Positions 12,539 to 20,895 of a stretch of DNA of 25,815 bases are shown here, one piece after another. Each line of letters opens with the position of its first letter. The first letter of the stretch is position 1. The position numbers and the translations under genes were made by a program. Under the pieces are notes generated by a model. That model saw only the letters and a program-made list of their open reading frames with translations, had not been told where the DNA came from and made no database searches. Source of the stretch: Kipferlia bialata (lineage: Eukaryota; Fornicata); assembly GCA_003568945.1 (NCBI GenBank), contig BDIP01000147.1, forward strand, positions 1 through 25,815, read 5' to 3'.

Positions 12539-12575
12539 AGAGAGAGAGAGAGAGGGAGAGAGAGAGAGAGAGAGA
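12537..12575. repeat. GA microsatellite over the stop of the membrane-protein gene
   Basis: An almost pure (AG)n run of 39 bases begins at the TAG stop and extends into the 3' UTR. One GGG interrupts it. Confidence 0.85.
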
Positions 12576-12959
12576 ATGGGAAGTGTTTTGAAAGAGTGGT
12601 TAGTGTATGATAGCGGGTGGCTGTGTCGTTTATTGAGTGCCACTTTCTGTGGTGCGTTAGTGGGCATCCGTTGCAACAGTGTCTATTAGATTTTGTGTAG
12701 TTTGGTGAGTGTCATAACTATGCTATCTTTGTGTACATTCTAGGTTGGAAATCAGAGTGTTTGTAACGTCTCAATATGTTTGACAACCGAAGAGTGATAT
12801 GTACTAGTATGACAAGTAGCTTGTGACTGACATGTTTACAGAGCTGTTCAGCAGCTGTTGACAAATTGACTTTCCGAGATCGGTTCCAACATTGATGACG
12901 TGTTATCGTTGACTGTCCTTTCTTCTGTGACACACACCGTCAGTCTGTGACTACCACCC
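12576..12959. other. Spacer between two plus-strand genes
   Basis: This stretch must hold the 3' UTR of the upstream gene and the promoter and 5' UTR of the phosphodiesterase gene. I see no open reading frame that joins either gene, no RNA gene and no clear promoter motif. Short minus-strand open frames overlap it without splice support and have no recognisable content. Confidence 0.5.
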
Positions 12960-15897
12960 ATGCCGACTGAACAGAGTGTTGGCCCCATGCACCGGCTCTG
13001 GGACAATATCATGCCACTGAGGGAGGTTGTGCTGTTCCTGACCTTCTTTGTCTCCTGGTCCATGTGCTACAAGACCCCGAGGCACTTCCCCCGGACACAG
13101 ACAGATCAGTACACATTCGAGGGACTTACGAGTCCTGAGGTAAGGAAGATGGTATCAGTAACACTAGAGACAGTCTTGTTACTGGTCTATACGTATATGT
13201 ATAGGATCCTTGTCTTCACTGGATTGAGACGTCATCATATCCAGAATCCATCCCACAAGCGCTTATCACATATATCTTGATATAGGAATTACACCTTGAG
13301 TCCCCTCCACTCTCACCACCATATCCTATGGCATGGGAGTCCAATGATGGTATATCATATGCCGATATATTGACACCGATATGCATATTGATTAATGTAT
13401 ATCGACATGTCGAGATCACCCTATCTGTCTCCTAACATCAACCCCCTTCTCTCTCTTCCTCTGTTCTATCACCATTAACCCTAGCTGATCCAGAGGAGCG
13501 CCGGCCTGGAGGACAGAAGCTTCTTCATAGTGGTATGTGGCATCTGTTATCTCTCTTTCCTCCTTTCCTTCTCTCCTTCTCTCCTCTCTCCTCCATCACA
13601 TCCTAACGTCTCAGATCAATGACGTCCATGCCGATCTGTGGTTCAAGACAGGCTCAGACCCTAACCAGGTGCAGTATCCTCCTCTCTCTCACATACACAC
13701 TCTCTTTATCTTTCCTCTTCTCCCCCTTCTGTCTCTGACCCCCCAGCGATGTGTCAATGGCACTGGTACAGCCGGTGTGTTTGGAGAGCACGTCTGTGAC
13801 ACGCCGTTCTATGCCCTGGACGCTGCCCTACAGGCGACGGCTAAGGTATACACATTCATACCGTTATAGAGTAGTGCGATCCTGACATACTCCCCTTCTA
13901 CCATCTAATCCTCACCCCCTCAGGCCTTCCCCAACCCCGACTTCATGCTGTACCTAGGCGACGCCCCCCCTCACAACTGGGACCCCCACGGACCCATCCT
14001 CATGGATGACAAGTGAGTGGTGTATATACAGTGAGTGGGGTCTCTTGCATCTGTTTCCATGCTTGTTATGTCTGCTCTCACCCCAGGGATGTCATTGACA
14101 GCATAGATAGAGTCATAGGCTCTCTCACTGTTGCATACCCAGAGACAGTGCCCGTGTTCCCTATACTAGGTACATATCATGCTAGTACTCTCTCACACTG
14201 AAGTATGTTGCTGTACTGTTGACTGGGTTTTTATGGATACCTAGTCCTATGCCCTACCCCAGGCAACCACGACACCTACCCCGAGGAGTGCTTACCACTC
14301 AAGGGCAAGGCCAGGACAGACTGGCTAGGTGGGGAATATGTATATCGCAGTATAGTAGAGTGTCATTAGAGAATGGATTGGCCATGGGACAGACTGGCTA
14401 GGTATATATATACAGCACTATATTAGAGTGTCATGATGGCATGGATTGGATACCCTAACCCCAGGCCGTGTTGGCGACTGTTACAAGAGGTGCAGCGGCA
14501 TGTCGGATGATAGTGTGGCCACGTTCAAGGTATGCATGAGATATATTTCAGACAGTCTCATATTACTCATATTACCTCCACTCACCCTATCTACGACTGA
14601 CGTTAGGAGTACGGCTGGTACACCGAGTCTCTCAATGACTCCACCACCCTTGTAGTGATGAACACAGTGTACTACGACATGATGAATGTGTATGTCATGC
14701 TGGGGGGGTGCTCAGACAGGTATGGGGGGGGGTATATACTGTTGTCTCTATAGCCTCCCCTGTCTCCCTCACCCCTCAGGACAGCCCCTGATCAGTGGAC
14801 ATGGCTCGAGGACCAGTTCCTGGCAGCACGGGCAGAGGGAAAGAAGGTGCCCATGGTCATATCTATATGCTTCATTTTCCCTCCTCCCTCACCCCAGGTT
14901 CTTCTGGCATTGCACCGTCCCGTTGGCTACTACTCTAACAAGATCGAGTATGACTTCTGCCCACAGTACGCAGAGTGTGTATATAGTTATCTTCTCTTCC
15001 TCTCAGAGGCTATATGCTCCAACAGCATATCAGATATACCTAGTCCTATCAGCTCAAGCATCCCATATATCCTCCGTACCCTAACCCTCCCAGTGATTCC
15101 CACTTGCTTGAGAACCTGCTGGTTGAATACTCAGATGTGGTACCCGTGTCCTTTGCCGGCCACACACACAGGTATATCCACATGTATAGTGTCTCCTATA
15201 TCCAGAACCCTCGTATGACCACCCTCCTTCTCACCCTAGGGATGAGTGGCGCATCATCAGGGACGAGTTGGGTGCCCCCTCCCACTCCATCATCATATCC
15301 CCAGGAGCCACAGGGTACACACTCACCAACCCCGGTATCAGGTACCCTCAGCACTAGTCATTGCCTATGTAACCTCTCTACCTCTGTATGACATCCCACA
15401 CCCAGACTTGTTGAGTGGAACCCTAGCACAGGTGAAATCATCGGCTGGACCCAACTGTACTGGGACATCGACCTGTCCAACAAGTATGACTACTTAGACC
15501 TCAGGGTGGGGTACAGGTATGGGGGGCTTTTCCTACTCTATCACTCAGTCTGTGTAATACCGTCCTCTGAGAGGACTCCTCTCTACATAACCCACCCCAG
15601 GGCCGCAGAGGAGTATGGTCTGCTCAATGTCAATGCCACCGTCATGGCAGATGTCAGTCAGGACCTGGTCGATGACGACAGGGCATTCAGCTCCTTCTAC
15701 AGCCACTTGTATGTCGAGAACGTGGAACCAGAGAGGTATATATGACTCTGGCCTGCTCAATATATAAGCACTGTGCCTCATGGACCTTCCCTCCCACCCC
15801 CAGCTGGACCCGCTCTGACCGTGCCTTTGCCCTATGCTCCATACAACACGTGGATGAGGCTGGGTACAACAAGTGTCTGGAGGAGCTGGACTCGTAG
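12960..15897 (+). CDS. Acid sphingomyelinase-like phosphodiesterase (calcineurin-type metallophosphoesterase)
   Basis: Sixteen exons join without a phase error: 12960-13139, 13485-13532, 13615-13668, 13747-13845, 13924-14012, 14087-14169, 14263-14328, 14465-14529, 14607-14719, 14780-14846, 14898-14974, 15094-15171, 15240-15341, 15406-15516, 15601-15735 and 15804-15897 (TAG). The product is 486 residues, close to SMPDL3-type proteins. The metal-site motifs come in family order: NDVHAD (78-83, Asp79 and His81), YLGDAPPHNWD (137-147, Asp140), GNHD (185-188), LHRPVG (His294) and FAGHTHR (334-340). The WLEDQF stretch before the LALH strand also fits. Residues about 23-37 are hydrophobic behind a charged N-terminus, suggesting a signal anchor or late-cleaved signal. 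Cys residues and N-glycosylation sequons (NGT, NDS, NAT) fit a lysosomal or secreted enzyme. The family hydrolyses sphingomyelin or nucleotide phosphodiesters with two Zn ions; the sequence does not tell which substrate is used. Confidence 0.93.
14314..14450 (+). repeat. 73-bp tandem duplication of an exon end plus intron start
   Basis: The exon end GGACAGACTGGCTAGGT at 14314 recurs unchanged at 14387, donor included. The intron sequence behind each copy is related but diverged (both contain TAGAGTGTCAT and ATGGATTGG). The first donor gives the phase-consistent join to 14465, so the second copy lies inside the intron. Using the second donor would retain intron sequence. Confidence 0.75.
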
Positions 15898-16025
15898 GAG
15901 TATGGTGTGTGGAAAGAAGTGTGTTGTGTCATAAATGGGTAGAGTTAGATCTACATCATCGTACTACATATATCATGATGTATTGGGGTTTTATGGAATG
16001 ACAGGGCTATGACTGTGTCTCGATA

Positions 16026-16056
16026 GACTCTTCCGCTTCAAGCGGCTAAAAGAGTC
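16026..16056. other. Hairpin 130 bp downstream of the phosphodiesterase stop
   Basis: Outer arms GACTCTT and AAGAGTC enclose an inner perfect palindrome, CCGCTTCAAGCGG. The element sits in the likely 3' UTR of the upstream gene and could form a stem in the transcript. No function is implied by the sequence. Confidence 0.4.
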
Positions 16057-16276
16057 AACCTGAATTATGGGTGTAGGCCAACTCTAATCACATGCAAGGT
16101 AGCTTCGTGATTCGTATGGTAGTCAGAACACAAATATATAAAATATATATCAGTGGCGGTCCATGTTCAGCCTGATATGCGCTTACCGTCTCTCTATCTA
16201 CGATTCTGGACTCTATGGGAACGGCAAAGCTTCAGCCTATTGTCTCAAGAGATAGGTCTTACAATAGATTCAATTA

Positions 16277-16309
16277 GCGAAACTGTTATCCACGCGAAAC
16301 TGTTATCCA
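16277..16309 (+). repeat. Two tandem copies of a 17-mer
   Basis: GCGAAACTGTTATCCA is repeated twice, head to tail, with a one-base linker. It may be a small slippage duplication or a paired binding site. Confidence 0.6.
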
Positions 16310-16588
16310 GTTGAAGCGTATGGTAGTGTACTAGTGCTTGGCGATTGCTCGGAATTACATTCCTGTATCTCTCTGTTCTTTCTCTAGCATTCTCTAGATT
16401 CTCGCCATGAGTCACATCAGACTGTAATTGTTAGTAATTGGTTATAGTTCCGTCATTGGCACCATACTAGTCTATTGTGGAGTGTAGGAATGTTACAGGC
16501 TGCGGCTGCGACTACTCTTTATCACGCATAATTACAATGATGAGATCATAACTCGCTTTGTGGTCGTCTCATACCTCAGCTTGACACC

Positions 16589-16613
16589 AAGAAGTTCTTG
16601 GCAAGAACTTCTT
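16589..16613. promoter_or_regulatory. Perfect 12+1+12 palindrome in the spacer
   Basis: The arms AAGAAGTTCTTG and CAAGAACTTCTT flank a single G. It looks superficially like a heat-shock element, but the GAA and TTC triplets are one base apart instead of two, so the spacing is wrong. It lies about 690 bp before the TPR/ARM start. Confidence 0.4.
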
Positions 16614-17230
16614 AGTGGACAACTTTCTAAGTAGTCCAAAACTTAAGAGCAGTCCCTCTTGCCTACTGCGACTTACCTTGTAAGTTGCAAGAGCAGCTGC
16701 GTTGATATCCTTAAGGGAGATATAATCATGACCGAGACCCGCACCTTACCAGCCACACTCTTGTTCGTTCGGGATACTTTGAATGCGTGTTCCAGATCCG
16801 CAGATACAGGCGCGCATTCCAAAGGCCAGTTAATACCCCTAGGGTATGTGATGGATGCATATGGTTACCACAGGCTCTGTGGCTCCGAGCCTCTGTGATA
16901 GTGAGAATCACTAAGAGATATATCCCACCAACATGTTACTTACAACGTGTGACCAGGACAGACAGGGTAAAACAACAACCAGAATAGAATCAGGAGAAGA
17001 GACAGCCGGCACTGGTTGTGGTGTTACATCAGAGACATGCCGTATATAGAAAGGACTAGACAATATGAATGTATACCCAACCAACAGACATTAGGAACCA
17101 AATGAGTCACAGAGGATCTCTATGCTTGTCCTACAGTGGGAAGGCAAAGGCTTGACAACACGGACGAAGTAGATATTCCGGAGAGCATTGACAGTGTAGG
17201 AAAATAGAAGATCGGAGATTGATTGCAAAA

Positions 17231-17257
17231 TGATCTGATGATCATCGAATCAGATCA
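17231..17257. promoter_or_regulatory. 9-bp inverted repeat 42 bases before the TPR/ARM gene start
   Basis: TGATCTGAT and ATCAGATCA flank a nine-base loop that itself contains TGATCAT-like sequence, and more ATCGAT and TGATCA motifs follow up to 17281. The position close to the ATG suggests a promoter or 5' UTR element; no known factor site is recognised. Confidence 0.35.
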
Positions 17258-17298
17258 ATCGATTTGATTCTCCTTGATCATCCTTTCTTCACAGATAG

Positions 17299-18453
17299 AT
17301 GGAGAAGACTGGAGACGAGTGGAAGGCCGAGGGCAACAAGGCATTTGGCGCTGGAGACTTTGCCACTGCCGTTGCCTGTTTCACAAGCGGAGTGGCCCAG
17401 GTGCGCGTGTGTGTGGAGTAGGTGTGTGACTCAAGTCATCATCTCTGATTCCAGGACCCTACCAACCGTGCTCTCTACTCCAACAGGAGTGCAGCATACG
17501 CCAGGACCGGGGACTACGCTTCTGCCCTCGCAGATGCCGAGAAGTGCATCGAGATTGCACCCACCTGGGTCAAGGTATACTACTAGACTAGTACACTGTA
17601 TAGTTGTGTATCGTTTGCATCAGCTGTCCACACTCACGCCAGGGCTATGCCAGGAAGGGCCATGCCCTCACCCAGACAGGAGACATCATGGGCGCCATGG
17701 CAGCCTTTGAGAAGGGCCTGGAGGTGGCCCCAGAGGACAAGGTATAGGCCCAGTACATGTGACGCTACCAGTGGTACATATGTAGTTATACTGATATATT
17801 CTCTGACCCCTAGGCATGCACCACTGGTATGCAGGAGGTGAGGGCCGCAGCCAACGCCCAGTCCCAGAACATGATGAACAACATCTTTGGTGGGTGGTGT
17901 ATGTACAAGTATATAGCATGTACCACATGTATATCAGTACTCGTAATCCAATTCCCCCTGACCTCAGGCCCCGACATGCTTGTGCGCCTGTCCCAGGACC
18001 CCCGTACCGCTGCCTTCATGGGCGACGCTGCCTTTGTGGAGCAGATGAAGCTGGTGCAGTCCAACCCCCAGCAGGGCATCCAGCTTCTGCAGCAGGACCC
18101 CAGGTTCCAGACCTGCCTGTCTGTGCTCCTCAACCTCCCCTCCACCCCAGACGTGGGCGGGGCCAAGCCAGAGCCCGTGCCCACCCAGGCCGAGGAGAAG
18201 GAGGAGGCCCCCTCCATGGAGGTCGAGGCAGACGACGAGGAGTCCAGCGATGTGCCCGAGGCCGAGGAGGAGCCCGAGGTGGACGAGGCTGCCCTAGCGA
18301 AGGAACAGGCCATGGCCATCAAGGCAAAGGCAGACGCAGAGTTCAAGGTACGGGTTCATGGTGTCTCCAGCATGGGGATTCTTCTATACATTTCTCTCAT
18401 ACAACTCCCCCCCCCCTCACACCCAGGCCAAGCACTACGAGGCTGCCCTCTAG
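17299..18453 (+). CDS. HOP/STI1-like co-chaperone region: TPR domain, DP (STI1) domain, acidic linker
   Basis: Exons 17299-17400, 17455-17574, 17643-17741, 17814-17889, 17968-18347 and 18427-18453 join in phase and reach a TAG at 18451, giving 267 residues. Residues 7-107 are three TPR units (WKAEGNKAFGAGDF, LYSNRSAAYARTGDY, KGYARKGHALTQTGD), the type that clamps the EEVD tail of Hsp70 or Hsp90. Residues about 131-189 are a STI1/DP domain with the diagnostic pair QDPR (142-145) and QDPRFQTCLSVLL (175-187). Residues about 195-245 are strongly acidic, as in the HOP linker before TPR2A. The last residues (AEFKAKHYEAAL) look like the first helix of another TPR and are then cut by the TAG. The following exons stay in the same phase and encode ARM repeats, so this may be the N-terminal half of one long protein. 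Role inferred from family: shuttling Hsp70/Hsp90 clients in the cytosol. Confidence 0.85.
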
Positions 18454-20858
18454 ACATTCTCTTGTGTCATCATCAGTCCCAAGGGCACACAGTATCTCTA
18501 TGTCTCTTTCTCTGCATATATATATATATCTATATACCTCTGTATATCTTACCCTAGGGCCCTGTCCAGTGTGTGCATCAGTCCCAGGGGCAGGGTGCTG
18601 GCCAGACAGGTCGGAGGTATGGGTTGGAATAGTGTATATGGCTTATATACGTTTATGTAGTATGGATAGGTTGCTATAATATATATATTACCATATTTAT
18701 TGTGTCAATTGCTTGCAGTCAATAATCTTTTTAACCCCAGGCATATCCACCCTGGTTGACTTGCTCTCCCACTCTGAGGGGGAGAGAGAGGGAGAGACAG
18801 TACAGGAGGGGGAGGACGACCCAGTACAGCTCGCAGCGGCAGGTACTGGTATATATGTATACATATAATGGTATAATATAATGTGTTATGACATTCCAAG
18901 ATTCATCTCTCTCTCTCTCTCTATCATCCCCAGGCTGTCTCATCAACCTACACATCCATATATATATATATATACATATATATATATTTACTGGTATTAG
19001 TATACACTCATCCCCAGGCTGCCTCATCAACCTGTCTGTCAATGCCAGGAACAAGGAGGCAATACTCGCAGCAGGTATATGAATATTTCATGTATATATA
19101 AAATTGTAAATATATATAGAGAGGTATAGATGCCAGGAACAACGAGGCAATACTCGCAACGGGTACATCACCGTGTACTAGCTCCAATATCTCTGCTATA
19201 TAAATCTATGTGACTTCAATCTCACCCCTATATATTGATCATCATTACCCCATCGGTGACTTACCCCCAATGGTCTCTCGTCCCAGACTCTCACATCTCT
19301 CTCTCTCACTCACTCTCTCTCTCTCGCTCTCTCTATCTTTAACCTCAAGGCGGTGTCCCTCCCCTTGTCTCTCTCCTAGCAGACACCCAGGGTGGGTCTG
19401 ACGCCATGAGGGTCTTTGCACTCAGGGCACTCTGCAACCTGTGCTTATGCCCAGGGGCTAAGGTATATATACTTTCTTAAATGATTATCTATTTATATAT
19501 ATATATACATTTGTATACATATATGTATATATATGTGTGTGTGTTGCACTCAGGGCCCTGTGCAACCTGTGCCTGTGCCCAAGGGCTAAGGTATACAATG
19601 TTCTGTCTAGATATATAATATTAGTGTGTGTGTATGTCTGTACTAACCTCCAGGCATCTGGTTTTGCCTGTGGGGTAGTTGACTGTATTCTCCCTCTCTC
19701 CCTCTCTCTCTCTCTTTCAATCCCTGTATGTATTCATATATACTATCTTTAGGCTTCTGCCCTGCCTTGTGGAGCTAGTGGACTGCATCATTTCTCTCTC
19801 TCTCTCTCTCCATGTATACTGACCCCTAGGCCTCTGCCCTTGCCTGTGGCGTAGTGGACTGCATCCCACCTCTGCTTGCATATACAGGTCAGTATCAGTA
19901 TATGATACATCTACCTTAATAGTATAATATATGAATATATATATATACTGATACACAGGCCAGAGTGAGAGAGAGACAGAGGCCGAGAGTGACACAGCCA
20001 TGCCCAAGTACGCAGCAAGGCTCTGTGCGGCACTTTTCATAGAGGTTCGGTATTATTCATTGTATATTGAGTATATGTATGTATCAATACCTCATATTGG
20101 TATTTCTTTTTAGGATGTAGTCATATGAGTTCATAAGACGTATTCTGATACCAGGACAGCGACACTGCCTCCCCCTCTGACCCCCTCCCGTCTGAGTACC
20201 TGTCTGCCATACCCACTCTTGTGTCCCATCTGGTAGGGGCAGCGGGTAGACTAGCATCAGCATCAACATCCACACACAGTGAGAGAGAGAGGGGGGGTGC
20301 GTCCTCCAGTGGTGACACAGGTGTCCTAGGGGAGATCTCCTCTGCTGCAGTGTGTCTGTTGGACACACTCCAGAGAGAGCAGGAGAGAGAGAGAGCCAGG
20401 AGGGGCGTCGCCCCAGACGAGAGACTCGCCCTCGAGAGAGAGAGCGTGGAGCTACTGGGTATACAGGGCATCACCCAGGGGGCAGGGAACGCTGCCCTCT
20501 CCCCCTTCTCCCCCTTGCCTGACCTACCCCCTTCCCTCCTGCCCATGCCAGTGTCCGGGGTGGGGGAGAGGAGAGGGGTAGCTGGGGATATCCATCTGGC
20601 CCTGGGGGGTCTGTCTGCTCTGGGCAGGCAGTACCACATCGCAGACACAGCAACGCAGGTATAGTAAATGTTCAAGGTTAACTCTCTCTCTCTATATATA
20701 TATATATGTGTGTTAGTTATAGTGACATCGCAGACACAGCAACGCAGGTATAGGACATAGTGACTATGAAATCTTTCTCTCTTTCTCTGTATACACTATC
20801 CCCACCACTCATTCTAGGCCGATGGCTTTGCCCGATCCCCTAACCCCTGTGACTATGA

Positions 20859-20895
<37 letters not shown>

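Larger units (their letters stand above)
15898..17298. other. 1.4-kb spacer upstream of the TPR/ARM gene, no gene recognised
   Basis: There is no spliceable coding chain here. The longest plus-strand open frames (16659-16898 and 16787-16987) have no family signature, no domain-like composition and no matching splice sites, and overlap each other. I searched by eye for tRNA B-box and spliceosomal RNA landmarks and found none. The only structure is four small repeats or palindromes listed separately. The last 70 bases before the ATG at 17299 contain several GATC/ATCGA motifs and a TTCTTCACAG that could be a 5' UTR intron acceptor. Confidence 0.55.

Noticed and set aside
16589-16613. Heat-shock element
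   Set aside because: GAA and TTC are separated by one base rather than two, and the outer triplets are out of the 5-bp register, so only the palindrome itself is reported.
16659-16987. Open frames of 66-79 codons in the spacer before the TPR gene
   Set aside because: No family signature, no splice continuity and overlapping competing frames; frames of this length are expected by chance.
15898-17298. tRNA or spliceosomal RNA gene in the spacer
   Set aside because: No GGTTCGA-type B box paired with an A box and no U6-like core was found on reading both strands.
18498-18557. Separate ATG start for the ARM-repeat gene at 18498
   Set aside because: That ATG opens a frame different from the ARM exons and reads through a TA-rich intron.
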